Assembly (NCBI RefSeq): GCF_050870875.2
Contig: NZ_CP194041.2
Coordinates: 3,844,001 to 3,908,000, forward strand
Source: Agarivorans sp050870875
GTDB lineage: Bacteria > Pseudomonadota > Gammaproteobacteria > Enterobacterales > Celerinatantimonadaceae
Length of the DNA stretch: 64,000 bases
Reading direction: 5' to 3'
Positions 20,101 to 28,577 of this stretch are shown here, one piece after another. A program made the position numbers and the translations under genes. Numbering within the stretch: position 1 is the first letter of the stretch; the number at the start of each line of letters is the position of its first letter. The notes beneath the pieces were generated by a model, which did no database searches, had not been told where the DNA came from, and saw nothing but the letters and a program-made list of their open reading frames with translations.

Positions 20101-21810
20101 TTTTCGGTCAATGACACCGGCATTGGGATCTCCGAAGACAACCTCAGTAAATTATTCCAGCCCTTTGCTCAGGCCGACGACAGCCTCACTCGAACCCATG
20201 GCGGTACCGGCCTGGGTTTAAGCATCAGCAAATTATTAGTCGAGCTGATGGGGGGAGAAATCCGCGCCACCAGCATTGAAAATCAAGGCAGTACTTTTAG
20301 CTTTCAGCTTAACTTAGCTTACTCCGAAGACAAACAATACGACCAACAGTTGCAAGCCGAACTCAGAGATATGCGAGTTTTGGTGGTCGACGACAACCAA
20401 TTGGCCAGAGACATTAGCAGCGAAATATTACACTCCTTCTCATTTAGAGTTGATTGCGCGAGTAACGCTGCAACCGCCATCGATATGCTTGACCGACACA
20501 ACAACATCGAACCGGAAGATCCCTATCGCTTGGTATTAATGGATTGGAAAATGCCACGAATGAATGGCATTGAAGCGAGTAAATACATCAAAGAAATGCC
20601 TCTTCGCATGATGCCCGCAATCATTTTAGTCACCGCCTATGGGCGTGAAGATGTGCTGCGGCAGGTAGAAAAAGAACAACTTGACGCCTTCTTAATTAAA
20701 CCACTCAACGCTTCACTATTATTTGATTGCATCATGAAGCTATTTCATCAACAGCCAAGCAGTTCACTGGCAACTCAAGCGATGGTGCCCCACTTACTTG
20801 AGGGCAAGGTATTGTTAGTAGAAGATCACCCCATTAACCAAGAACTCGCCAAAGAAATGCTGACCCAAATGGGCCTACAAGCCAGCATTGCCAAGCATGG
20901 TCAACAAGCAATCGATATGCTGCAAGCTGAACCCTTCGATTTAGTCTTAATGGATATACAAATGCCAGTACTCGATGGCTTTGAAGCCACTCGAGCCATT
21001 CGCAAAAATAGCCGCTTCGCCACACTCCCGATTATTGCCATGACCGCTCATGCAATGAAAGAAGATCAGCAACGATGTTTCGAAGCAGGCATGAACGCTC
21101 ACCTAGCGAAACCTATCGATCCCGAGCAATTATTCTCAGTACTAAGCCAATACCTTGCGCCTCAAGCGCAGCCAGATACTGAGCCAGCGCTGGTGATAAA
21201 CGCTCCAGCCGAAGATCCATTACCAGTCATTGACGGCTTAGATAGCCAATGGGGGATCACCCGAGTCGGCGGCAATGCACAGCTTTACCAAAAACTACTG
21301 AGTGATTTTTATAGCAGGCATCACCAAGAATTAGAGACCCTTTCTCAAGCGTGTAGGCTACAACAATTTGACGATGTAAAACGCATTATTCACACCATTA
21401 GAGGGGTCGCTGGTAACCTTGGTGCCAAATCGCTTGAACAAGCAGCAACCGATTTTGAACCGCTCATCGCCCAAGCAGAGCAAGCTTTTGCCAGCCAACA
21501 ATGGCAGGAGTTTCAGCACCAGTTTAAGCACTTGTTCGAACAACTTGCCAATAGTCTTGCACCACCCAGCTCAACCCCTGAAATCGTCAGTCAATCACCA
21601 ACAACTGTGCTCAATACTAGCGCCGAAGCTCTATTAACGCCGCTTCGAGAATTACTAGAAGAAGGCAATCCACAGGCCAAGAAAACCATTACTGAATTTG
21701 AAAATAAGCTACCGCGTATACTCTATGATGAGCTCGTCAGACTGATCAACGAATTTGAGTTCGACAATGCCCTCACGGTGCTAGACGAACATATCAATAA
21801 AAAAGGATAG
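17170..21810 (+). CDS. EvgS-like hybrid histidine kinase with three periplasmic binding domains
   Basis: A 1546-residue inner-membrane sensor. A signal peptide (1-31) is followed by three SBP_bac_3-type ligand modules (about 37-258, 283-505 and 530-755), a membrane helix near 775-793, the HisKA domain with phospho-acceptor His833 in SHEIRTPMNAIVGF, and a HATPase domain (NLTQNAIKF; GGTGLGLSI). Two receiver domains carry Asp1125 (LMDWKMP) and Asp1262 (LMDIQMP). A C-terminal Hpt domain has His1408 in IIHTIRGVAGNLG. All phosphorelay residues are present. The periplasmic modules suggest sensing of amino acids or similar small solutes. The HD-GYP regulator starts 11 bp later and is the probable output. 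Confidence 0.93.
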   Translation: MQKIKGKSVFCLVATCLICLLLIVSPQSTFAQVDAQQPLKIAYRIDSAPLQYQDESGQASGVLIDFWRVWAEKSQQSIQFIGGNNSETQRWLNEGKVDAIAGLFSSAQRETQMAFSKPLLHSAYSLYYNPNLTQLDTNLDINQRSIGVTQGSYHHQWLLEHYPKADIHSYSGYNQLFEAAITGEVELFITQAIYLKKYLSDHPVSVRFEAFTSVLYDRAYRAAVKRDNQQLLAKINRHLADISNQDKNAISAKWSGFHWEYLPPKLNAINNAKVQLNLTPTEQDWLAKHPEITIGVDGNWPPVDFTNQQGIHSGVLSEYLELIENRLGISLKVKSNARFKDMVQQLRKGEIKLGTTIVQTADREQDLWFTLPYFSAVKVIVSNSEGKQYSDLAQLSGKTLAIEDGFFLIDVLRKSHPEINLKTYPSTADALKALSFQQVDAYVGNQAVISWLKQNLQLSNISFSGDPQLPFALQRFAVHQDPQWQPLVGILNKALASISVAERQAILSHWVNNRQQFINALPLNLSNQQNIWLEQHQQWNIGVDPKFAPLSFVDEKGSFGGISSEVLNIVTNIIGVSYKLSETSSWSNTLQALQQAEVDIVPSVPYVEQNQQDTAEMLFSKPYLTRPYMIFVQDNTQFVSSVEDLVGHRVGVLNHHNLENQLQVDYPLLEQFPFSSPQQALLSLSAGEIDAYIGILDSTSLSLTELGIADIKIAAPSPYSYQASIGVRKDWPELIPILNQAIDRISAQQMKQIKNHWFSVDFEHQANNYLIWRAILITCMIALPIIIVIFIWNRKLAIAKDKLKLSSEKLAQAKQSAEQANNFKSQFLANMSHEIRTPMNAIVGFTHLMLSSKLDDTQQDYAKKIKRASLTLLGVINDILDVSKVEAGKLEIEQIKFHLSEIVYNLSNLLAPKAIEKNIDIFMDVDPKVPDILIGDPLRLEQILINLTQNAIKFTEQGQVVVKIKLLESVPNRVTLEFSVNDTGIGISEDNLSKLFQPFAQADDSLTRTHGGTGLGLSISKLLVELMGGEIRATSIENQGSTFSFQLNLAYSEDKQYDQQLQAELRDMRVLVVDDNQLARDISSEILHSFSFRVDCASNAATAIDMLDRHNNIEPEDPYRLVLMDWKMPRMNGIEASKYIKEMPLRMMPAIILVTAYGREDVLRQVEKEQLDAFLIKPLNASLLFDCIMKLFHQQPSSSLATQAMVPHLLEGKVLLVEDHPINQELAKEMLTQMGLQASIAKHGQQAIDMLQAEPFDLVLMDIQMPVLDGFEATRAIRKNSRFATLPIIAMTAHAMKEDQQRCFEAGMNAHLAKPIDPEQLFSVLSQYLAPQAQPDTEPALVINAPAEDPLPVIDGLDSQWGITRVGGNAQLYQKLLSDFYSRHHQELETLSQACRLQQFDDVKRIIHTIRGVAGNLGAKSLEQAATDFEPLIAQAEQAFASQQWQEFQHQFKHLFEQLANSLAPPSSTPEIVSQSPTTVLNTSAEALLTPLRELLEEGNPQAKKTITEFENKLPRILYDELVRLINEFEFDNALTVLDEHINKKG

Positions 21811-21821
21811 GTTACACCAGC

Positions 21822-22916
21822 ATGCTTAAGCCAACAGAAAAAATACTGATTATTGATGACGAAACATTTTATATCGATGTGCTAGTGGAGTTACTCGCCC
21901 AGAAATTTGTGGTTTCGGTGGCTAAAAATGGCGAACAAGGTTTAGAGCGGATCAGACGTGGCTTCTTACCTGATCTCATCTTATTGGATGTATTAATGCC
22001 GGGATTGGATGGCTATCAGGTTTGCCAACAGCTCAAAGCCATGCCCGAAACCAAAGACATTCCGATTATTTTCTTAACCGTCAAAAGCGATGTGGAATCG
22101 GAAATTCATGGTTTCAACCTAGGAGCGGCCGACTACATCTCCAAGCCCTTTAGCCTGCCAATCGTGAGTGCTCGAGTGAACACCCATATGGTTTTAGCCA
22201 GAATGCACAAAACCTTACAACAGCAGAATTCACAGCTTGAAGAGCTGGTCAATCAAAGAACCAAAGAGATCTCGCGCACCCAAGATGTGGCGATTTATTG
22301 CATGGCCTCGGTCGCTGAAACCCGTGATAACGAAACCGGTAAACACCTGCGACGAACTCAGCATTACATCAAACTATTGGCAGAGTACTTAAGAGAGCAA
22401 GGATTCTATACCGCTCAGCTCGACAACGACTTCGTTGAACTATTATTTAAATCTGCACCGCTGCATGATATTGGTAAAGTCGGCGTGCCCGATGCAATTC
22501 TGCTTAAATCCGGGCCTCTCGATGCAACTGAATGGCAAGAAATGCAAAAACACTCAGAATATGGGCGCGATGCCATCTTAAAGGCCGAGAAAGAGTATGG
22601 ACCGTCCAGTTTTTTAAGCATCGCCAAAGAGATTGCCTATAACCACCATGAAAAATGGGATGGTAGCGGTTACCCTCGGGGTTTATCGGGGGAGCAAATT
22701 CCGCTCTCGGCACGGCTAATGGCCATTGCCGACTGCTATGACGCACTGATCAATAAGCGCAGCTACAAACAAGCTTTTAGTTACCAAAGTGCCAAAGAGA
22801 TCATCCTCCAGGGACGCGGTAGCCATTTTGAACCCGCTTTAGTCGATGCCTTTATCGCCTTAGAAGCGTCCTTTATAAAAATTGCCCAACAATTTGCCGA
22901 AGATGAAGACGAATAA
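21822..22916 (+). CDS. response regulator with HD-GYP c-di-GMP phosphodiesterase domain
   Basis: A 364-residue protein of the RpfG type. The receiver domain (1-125) has the acidic pair IDDE, phospho-acceptor Asp56 (ILLDVLMPGLDG) and Lys108 (SKPF). A short coiled linker leads to the HD-GYP domain, with His215-Asp216 in LHDIGKVGVP and HHEKWDGSGYPRG (275-287), so the metal ligands and GYP signature are intact. It should hydrolyse c-di-GMP in response to phosphorylation. It lies 11 bp after the hybrid kinase gene, suggesting a dedicated pair controlling the motile-to-sessile switch. The cognate pairing is inferred from position. Confidence 0.93.
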   Translation: MLKPTEKILIIDDETFYIDVLVELLAQKFVVSVAKNGEQGLERIRRGFLPDLILLDVLMPGLDGYQVCQQLKAMPETKDIPIIFLTVKSDVESEIHGFNLGAADYISKPFSLPIVSARVNTHMVLARMHKTLQQQNSQLEELVNQRTKEISRTQDVAIYCMASVAETRDNETGKHLRRTQHYIKLLAEYLREQGFYTAQLDNDFVELLFKSAPLHDIGKVGVPDAILLKSGPLDATEWQEMQKHSEYGRDAILKAEKEYGPSSFLSIAKEIAYNHHEKWDGSGYPRGLSGEQIPLSARLMAIADCYDALINKRSYKQAFSYQSAKEIILQGRGSHFEPALVDAFIALEASFIKIAQQFAEDEDE

Positions 22917-23027
22917 ATGTCCTTTGCGCCACTAAGTTTCAGGCAAACCAACATCACTCTGAGCAGTGAAACAACAAACAGGATGGTTCAGAGATAGTTT
23001 TCAAGAACTCAGCCCCCATTGCTAAGT

Positions 23028-23076
23028 AAAAAACAACCGCCCTCAATAAGCTTCATTCACTTACTGAGGGCAGTTA
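23028..23076 (-). terminator. intrinsic terminator of the otn/gntP operon
   Basis: On the minus strand an 11-bp stem (core GCCCTCA at 23065-23071 with TGAGGGC at 23039-23045, one G:U pair) has a 19-base loop and is followed by TGTTTTTT. It lies about 110 bp after gntP in the minus direction. Confidence 0.75.
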
Positions 23077-23183
23077 ATCTTCGACCGCCTTTTAATACCC
23101 ATCTAACTCATTATCGGCAGATTTATTCTGCGTAATAAATTGCTCATATAAGTAATCCGATTGGTATAATTCAATGGCTTAAA

Positions 23184-24635
23184 TTAATGCTGCGATACTA
23201 AACTGCCGTGTTTTTCTCTGCTTTTCATCCAAAGCATAATGCCACCGAGTACCGCGAAAGGAACGATCGGATCCACCAGGGTCCCCCCTTGACCAAAAAT
23301 AAGGTTTAGGAGCATCACAATACTCGCGCCAATTGCCCAAGCAATGGTCGAAGTCACACTCCAGATCTTCAATTGGTCACCCAACTCGGTAATCCCCAAA
23401 GTACGACTGATGATATGAAAGTAAGAATCATTTAGATGGGAGAAGCCAACCGGGCCTACCGCACATGCCAATGCAACAAAGACCGGATCCAGACCCAAGG
23501 TTTCCACCAATGGTAATGCCATGGTGGCTGCAACCATCATTGATGCCGTCGCGGAACCTTGGATCAAACGCAACATCGAGGCTATCGCCAATGGCACCAA
23601 TAAAGGAGGTATGCCACTACTTGAAATCGCTTCTGCCACCTGAGGGCCAGCACCGGATGCTTTGAGCACTGCGCCCATTGCGCCACCACAACCAGTGACC
23701 ACTAAGATAAGACCGGTAGTGGCCAGCGAATCGTCCATCGATCCCACCATATCTTTGCGTTCGATATTCCGCGTTAGACCATAGAGCGCCATTAATACGC
23801 CAATCCCTACCGCCACGACAGGGTTGCCGACTAATGACAATAAGGCGTGGAAAGTCGAATCTCCTTTACCAACAATAGTATTCGCCAAGATCAGCGCTAT
23901 CGGGATCAGGATCGGTCCAAAAGATAGAAAGTTACTTGGCAGTTTTTTCTCGTCGGCTGCTTGCACGGTATCTAAATTCGCCCAAGCCGCTTCGGAAGTA
24001 ATCCATTGCTCACCGTTTGGCACGCGGTAGTACTCTTTGCCTATTTTTCGAATATAAAACAAGGACAACAGCATCATCGGAATAGAGACCAATAATCCCC
24101 ATAACATGTATACGCCCAAGTCCACACCAAGAATGCCAGCAACAGCCACTGGGCCAGGCGTTGGCGGCACTAAGGCGTGAGTGATCAGCAAACCAAGCGC
24201 TAATGTGACCCCTAAGCCCACGGCAGATTTTCCGGTATTGCGTGAAATGGCACGCACCAGTGAGTGCAAAATGATATAGGCCGAATCACAGAATACAGGG
24301 ATCGCCACCAGCACCCCTGTGAGACCAAGCGCTATATCTTCACGTCCTTTACCACAGAGCTTCACGAAGGTTTTTGCCATTCGAATCGCCGCCCCGGAGC
24401 GCTCAAAACATGCCCCCATGATCACGCCAAACGCGATAATTAAACCAATGCCACCAAGCACTCCACCAAAACCCGCTTTAATCGCACCAATCAGTTCCGT
24501 TGGTGCCATTCCGGCAAATAAACCCATGATGATACTGGCAATAACCATCGCCAATGCCACGGGGATCCGTGTTTTAATAATCATCCCCATCATGGCAATG
24601 ATCCCGACTATAATTCCTATAAGAGCAGCGTCCAT
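23184..24635 (-). CDS. GntP-family sugar-acid permease
   Basis: A 483-residue, 12-14-segment inner-membrane proton symporter of the gluconate permease family. Recognisable family blocks include FGVIMGACFERSGAA, VAIPVFCDSAYIIL, HALVPPTPGPVAVAG and RLIQGSATASMMVAAT, and the C-terminal HLNDSYFHIISRTLG. It is the last gene of the ltnD-otnK-otnC-otnI operon, so the substrate is expected to be a four-carbon acid sugar such as threonate, erythronate or a related 3-hydroxy acid. It starts about 100 bp after otnI, the only real gap in the operon, with a hairpin in that gap. Confidence 0.9.
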   Translation of the reverse strand: MDAALIGIIVGIIAMMGMIIKTRIPVALAMVIASIIMGLFAGMAPTELIGAIKAGFGGVLGGIGLIIAFGVIMGACFERSGAAIRMAKTFVKLCGKGREDIALGLTGVLVAIPVFCDSAYIILHSLVRAISRNTGKSAVGLGVTLALGLLITHALVPPTPGPVAVAGILGVDLGVYMLWGLLVSIPMMLLSLFYIRKIGKEYYRVPNGEQWITSEAAWANLDTVQAADEKKLPSNFLSFGPILIPIALILANTIVGKGDSTFHALLSLVGNPVVAVGIGVLMALYGLTRNIERKDMVGSMDDSLATTGLILVVTGCGGAMGAVLKASGAGPQVAEAISSSGIPPLLVPLAIASMLRLIQGSATASMMVAATMALPLVETLGLDPVFVALACAVGPVGFSHLNDSYFHIISRTLGITELGDQLKIWSVTSTIAWAIGASIVMLLNLIFGQGGTLVDPIVPFAVLGGIMLWMKSREKHGSLVSQH

Positions 24636-24686
24636 TATATTGTCCTACCTATCAGATTATATTTCTTCAGTTGTGTTTAGCTACTA

Positions 24687-24702
24687 CCTCCTTGAAAGGA
24701 GG
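24687..24702 (-). promoter_or_regulatory. intercistronic hairpin between otnI and gntP
   Basis: CCTCCT (24687-24692) pairs with AGGAGG (24697-24702) around a 4-base loop. It has no T-run and lies about 50 bases upstream of the gntP start on the minus strand. The GGAGG arm resembles a ribosome-binding site but is too far from the start codon. It may tune relative expression or mRNA stability of gntP. Confidence 0.4.
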
Positions 24703-24737
24703 CAGTGAGTTTGGTTGTCGTTCTTATTATGTGTTGC

Positions 24738-25514
24738 TTAAAGGTAAGGTCTGACCCAGCCTAAACCAGCTTCAGTGCTTGACTTAGGTTTGTATTCGCA
24801 GCCAATCCATCCTTGGTACCCCACCTTGTCTAATACTTGAAACAAATATGGATAATTCAGTTCACCATCTGAAGGTTCATTGCGATCGGGAACCGAAGCG
24901 ATTTGAACATGACCAATATCGTCCGCCAAATCCGCCATCAACACGGTGACGTCTCCATCCATGATTTGTGCGTGATACAAATCAAATTGTAGTTTTACAT
25001 TGGTGCGTTCAACTTGCTGAATAAGCGCGACGGCGTCCCGCTGATGGGACACAAAATAGCCAGGTACATCGCGAGAATTAAGCGGCTCGATCATCAGCTC
25101 AATTCCCTGCTCAGCAAATCGGTCTGCGGCATAACGAATATTGCTGATGAATGTGTCGACATGCTGTTGCTCACTAAATTGCGGATCCACAAGACCTGAC
25201 ATGGCGTGGACTTTTTTGCAGTTGAGAGCCTGCGCATACATCATCGCGGTGTCGACACTTTGCTTAAACTCTTGTTCCCGTCCAGGAATAGCCGCAAAAC
25301 CCCGCTCCCCTGCATCCCAATCACCCGGCGGCATATTAAACAGCGCCAGCTCAAGGCCAAATTGACTTAACTTATCTGCCAATACTTTTGGTTCATAGGC
25401 ATAGGGAAACAAAAACTCTACCGCTTTAAAACCCGCTTGATGGGCTTGCTCAAAACGCTCCAAAAAGTCCACGTGGTTGAATAACATCGTTAGATTTGCT
25501 GCGAATTTGGCCAT
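24738..25514 (-). CDS. otnI: 2-oxo-tetronate isomerase (hydroxypyruvate isomerase family)
   Basis: A 258-residue TIM-barrel enzyme of the xylose-isomerase-like Hyi/OtnI family, which interconverts 2-oxo-tetronate and 3-oxo-tetronate in four-carbon acid sugar breakdown. Family signatures are NLTMLFNHVDFLERF at the start, EPLNSRDVPGYF in the middle and YPYLFQVLDKVGYQGWIGCEYKP at the end (quoted in part: GYQGWIGCEYKP). Metal-binding Glu and His residues are in these blocks (IEPLNS, LYHAQIMDGD, GCEYKP). Start and stop codons overlap otnC by one base, so translation is coupled. True hydroxypyruvate isomerase is the alternative, but the otn neighbourhood favours OtnI. Confidence 0.9.
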   Translation of the reverse strand: MAKFAANLTMLFNHVDFLERFEQAHQAGFKAVEFLFPYAYEPKVLADKLSQFGLELALFNMPPGDWDAGERGFAAIPGREQEFKQSVDTAMMYAQALNCKKVHAMSGLVDPQFSEQQHVDTFISNIRYAADRFAEQGIELMIEPLNSRDVPGYFVSHQRDAVALIQQVERTNVKLQFDLYHAQIMDGDVTVLMADLADDIGHVQIASVPDRNEPSDGELNYPYLFQVLDKVGYQGWIGCEYKPKSSTEAGLGWVRPYL

Positions 25515-26146
25515 TACTTGCCTCTCCCTTTTAGGTCTTCGACTTCTGCGTCGCTGAGATAACGAATTGGATAGTCCTTCAGTAAGAACATTAGTTTTGC
25601 TGTTTCTTCCAGCTCCTCGGCATTGTCAACTGCATCCACTAAATCACTACCGGTGATCACCGGTCCGTGGTTGGCAAGTAAAAACGCTCGATAGTCGGCG
25701 GCTTGTTTACCCAAGTCTTCGGCTATTTTAGGATCTCCCGGTCTTAAATATGGAAGCACTGGCAGCTGCCCAATTCGCATCACGTAATATGGTGTGAACG
25801 GGCGAATGGCATTTTCCACCGTCAAATTATCCAAACACGACAATGCCGTGAGATAAGTCGAATGTAGGTGTACAATGGCGTTACAGTCTGGATTATTACG
25901 ATAAATAGCCAAGTGAAAAGCGACTTCTTTCGATGCCTTATGCCCAGAAATTAAATGACCGTCGATATCCACGACCGAGAGCTGCTCAGCCACTAATCGG
26001 CCAAATGATGATCCGGTTGGCGTCGCCAAGAAGTGCCCATTGGGCAGTTTAACGGATAAGTTTCCCGCGCCACCCGTCGCATAGCCTCGTTCAAACATAG
26101 AGCGAGCTAAGTCGACCATTTGTTGTCTAATTTGTTGCTCTATCAT
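25514..26146 (-). CDS. otnC: 3-oxo-tetronate 4-phosphate decarboxylase (class II aldolase family)
   Basis: A 210-residue zinc enzyme of the fuculose-phosphate aldolase fold. In this pathway it decarboxylates 3-oxo-tetronate 4-phosphate to dihydroxyacetone phosphate. GGAGNLSVKLPNG and TPTGSSFG bind phosphate; HLHSTYLTALS and LLANHGPVITG hold the zinc-binding histidines. It overlaps otnK (ATGA) and otnI, placing it in the middle of the operon. Family length is normal and the motifs are intact. Product assignment follows from the conserved otnK-otnC-otnI neighbourhood and not from residues unique to OtnC. Confidence 0.9.
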   Translation of the reverse strand: MIEQQIRQQMVDLARSMFERGYATGGAGNLSVKLPNGHFLATPTGSSFGRLVAEQLSVVDIDGHLISGHKASKEVAFHLAIYRNNPDCNAIVHLHSTYLTALSCLDNLTVENAIRPFTPYYVMRIGQLPVLPYLRPGDPKIAEDLGKQAADYRAFLLANHGPVITGSDLVDAVDNAEELEETAKLMFLLKDYPIRYLSDAEVEDLKGRGK

Positions 26147-27399
26147 GCAAGAAAACCTTGTGCTTTAAAGAAGAACTGCGGATCACCAAAATTGCCCGAT
26201 TTCAGCGCCAACGACAGCGAGCCATCAAGGGATTTGACCCAAGGCACACCGGGAGCGATTTGAGGACCAATGTGAAAACCCGCAACGTCAAGACTTTGGG
26301 TCACCGTACCGGAGGTTTCTCCCCCAGCTACAATAAAATTGACCACGCCATGCTCTTTTAGTTGGTGAGCGAGCAAACTAAAAAAGGACTCCACTGCATG
26401 ACTTGAGGCTTGAGCACCGTATTGGCTTTGAATTGCACTGAGTGTCTCAGTATCGGCCGTAGCATAAACCATGGGGGCAAATTCACCGTCGAGGTTCGTG
26501 ATGACCCACTGCATTACACTTTCACTGTAGGATGGATCATTGATACACGCAGCAACATCCACCGCAAAGTGTGGCGCTCGCGCTTGGTAAGCCACAACTT
26601 GTTGATTGGTCATCGCTGAACATGAGCCAGAAAGCACCACCGTTTTTGCTTGACGAGGTAAGCCTTGCGCTTTGGCTTCAGTTTGCTCCGCCAAACTTCG
26701 CCCCCAATGTTGAGCGATGTCAGCCGCTAAACCGGAGCCCCCGGTCACTAATTTTAGCGACTGAATCGCCTCCCCTATTGTCGCTAAATGCTGCGCATTG
26801 AACGCATCAAGCACTGCGTAACGAAAGCCTTGCTGTTGTAACTCAGCAAATTTTGCCTTGAGTGCTTGGCTACCTTGCTCAATCACTTGATAATTCACCA
26901 AACCAGCATCGCCATCAGACTGTGCATTCATCAGACGAACTAAGTTTGAATCCGTCATTGGAGTGACGGGGTGATGACGCATTCCAGATTCATGCAGCGG
27001 CTCACCGAACACAAATAAATGCCCGTTAAACACCGTGCGACCGTTCACAGGCAAGGCCGGACAAACAATCGTGAAATTTTCGTTCAGTGCTGCCAACAAC
27101 GCGTCCGTCACAGGACCAATATTACCTTGTGCCGTGCTATCGAAGGTTGAGCAATATTTGAAGTAAAACTGTTGGCAACCTCTGGCCTGCAACCATGCTA
27201 AAGCCACCAGTGAGTCGGATATTGCCTGATCGACCGGACAAGAACGTGATTTCAAGCTTATCACTACAGCATCTGCTTCAATCTCTATCGGCAAACTCGG
27301 AACACCATTTAATTGTACCGTTCGCATACCATTTTCTACCAGAAAACCGGCAATATCGGTGGCACCAGTAAAGTCATCTGCAATCACACCAAGTAACAT
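26143..27399 (-). CDS. otnK: 3-oxo-tetronate kinase (DUF1537 family)
   Basis: A 418-residue ATP-dependent kinase of the four-carbon acid sugar kinase family. The N-terminal GVIADDFTGATDIAGFLV is the family's substrate-domain signature, and NPD-like nucleotide-binding features are in the C-terminal half (VVLSGSCSAMTNQQV; FIVAGGETSGTVTQSL). It phosphorylates the 3-oxo-tetronate made by LtnD and OtnI before decarboxylation by OtnC. It overlaps ltnD at its start and otnC at its end. The D- or L- stereoisomer handled cannot be told from sequence alone. Confidence 0.9.
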   Translation of the reverse strand: MLLGVIADDFTGATDIAGFLVENGMRTVQLNGVPSLPIEIEADAVVISLKSRSCPVDQAISDSLVALAWLQARGCQQFYFKYCSTFDSTAQGNIGPVTDALLAALNENFTIVCPALPVNGRTVFNGHLFVFGEPLHESGMRHHPVTPMTDSNLVRLMNAQSDGDAGLVNYQVIEQGSQALKAKFAELQQQGFRYAVLDAFNAQHLATIGEAIQSLKLVTGGSGLAADIAQHWGRSLAEQTEAKAQGLPRQAKTVVLSGSCSAMTNQQVVAYQARAPHFAVDVAACINDPSYSESVMQWVITNLDGEFAPMVYATADTETLSAIQSQYGAQASSHAVESFFSLLAHQLKEHGVVNFIVAGGETSGTVTQSLDVAGFHIGPQIAPGVPWVKSLDGSLSLALKSGNFGDPQFFFKAQGFLA

Positions 27400-28307
27400 T
27401 ATGACTCCTCCATGCCGGGCAATTTGATACCGTCAAAAATTTTAATCACCGCGCTGTCATCTTCTTTGCCAAAACCAGCATTGCTAGCAGCGGTGAACAT
27501 GTTCAAGGCGGTGCTTGCTAGCGGCAATGGAAATTTAAAATCTTGCGCCGTATCCGCCACCAGATTGAGATCTTTCACGAAAATATCCACCATCGATTTG
27601 GGTGTATAATCCCCATCCACCACATGCTTCATACGGTTTTCAAACATCCAAGAGTTCCCCGCAGCATTGGTCACCACTTCATACATCACATCTAATGGGA
27701 TTTGCGCCCGTGCTGCCAATGCCATAGCTTCGGCCCCCGCCGCAATATGCACTCCCGCCAAAAGCTGATGAATAATTTTCACGGTTGCCCCCAAACCGAT
27801 GGCTTCGCCAATGTTGTAAACCTTTGCAGCTGTCGCATCCAATACTGGCGCAAGCTTGGTAAACGCCGCACTAGAACCGGCAGCCATAATGGTCATCTCA
27901 CCCGCTTCGGCTTTCACTGCACCTCCCGATACCGGGGCATCCAACATCAACAGACCATATTTTTTCAACTCTGCGTCTATTTGCTGCGCATCTTGAGCTG
28001 AAATAGTGGCCGAAACCATGACTGCCGTATTTGGCTTTAAATTTTCTGCCAAACCGGAATCAAACAGGATCGATGTCACTTGTTTGGCATTTATCACCAG
28101 CAGTAACACTGCATCCAGCAGCGGCGCAAATTGCTTCGCATCTGTCGATACACCTTTGGCACCAAAATGATCTAAGGTCTCTAAAGCCATTGGATTAAGG
28201 TCAATCCCATAAACATCGAGACCTGCACGGACACAAGATTTCGCTGCCCCCATCCCCATCGAGCCTAAACCAATCACAGCTACCGATTTAACTATTTGAT
28301 TATCCAT
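27399..28307 (-). CDS. ltnD: L-threonate dehydrogenase (beta-hydroxyacid dehydrogenase family)
   Basis: A 302-residue NAD+-dependent dehydrogenase that starts the pathway by oxidising the sugar acid at C2. VIGLGSMGMGAAKSCVRAGL is the Rossmann NAD site near residues 10-30, LDAPVSGGAVKAEAGEMTIM is the substrate-binding block, and the catalytic lysine is in GATVKIIHQLLAG. ATG 28307 is preferred over the ATG 18 bases upstream because family proteins begin shortly before the Rossmann strand. First gene of the operon, facing the DeoR regulator. Tartronate semialdehyde reductase is a close alternative, but adjacency to otnK argues for LtnD. Confidence 0.88.
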   Translation of the reverse strand: MDNQIVKSVAVIGLGSMGMGAAKSCVRAGLDVYGIDLNPMALETLDHFGAKGVSTDAKQFAPLLDAVLLLVINAKQVTSILFDSGLAENLKPNTAVMVSATISAQDAQQIDAELKKYGLLMLDAPVSGGAVKAEAGEMTIMAAGSSAAFTKLAPVLDATAAKVYNIGEAIGLGATVKIIHQLLAGVHIAAGAEAMALAARAQIPLDVMYEVVTNAAGNSWMFENRMKHVVDGDYTPKSMVDIFVKDLNLVADTAQDFKFPLPLASTALNMFTAASNAGFGKEDDSAVIKIFDGIKLPGMEES

Positions 28308-28338
28308 CGTCTTTTCCCAAAACATGTTGAATACAGTG

Positions 28339-28380
28339 TGTTAATTTATGTTCCATGGTGTGATTATATGTTAATTAATG
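28339..28380. promoter_or_regulatory. paired operator for the DeoR regulator
   Basis: TGTTAATTTATG (28339-28350) and TGTTAATTAATG (28369-28380) are 11 of 12 identical and start exactly 30 bp, about three helical turns, apart. They lie 30-75 bp upstream of ltnD, between it and the divergent DeoR gene, as expected for a repressor site covering the operon promoter. Confidence 0.6.
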
Positions 28381-28577
28381 TGAAGAAACCTGAGATGTAA
28401 CTCACAAACAGCAATATTAATATTAAATTCAGGTAAAAAAATCGCATGACCATTAACAAACCCGCTCAGCATCCGCCAAGACAATATTCTAGCCAACAAT
28501 TATTAACACAACTTCACAGTTTTATCCCTTACTGTTAAGATACAAACATCACCAACTCTCATAAATAATAAATCTGA

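Noticed and set aside
24687..24702. Intrinsic terminator inside the otn operon
   Set aside because: The hairpin has no following T-run on the minus strand and gntP belongs functionally to the operon.
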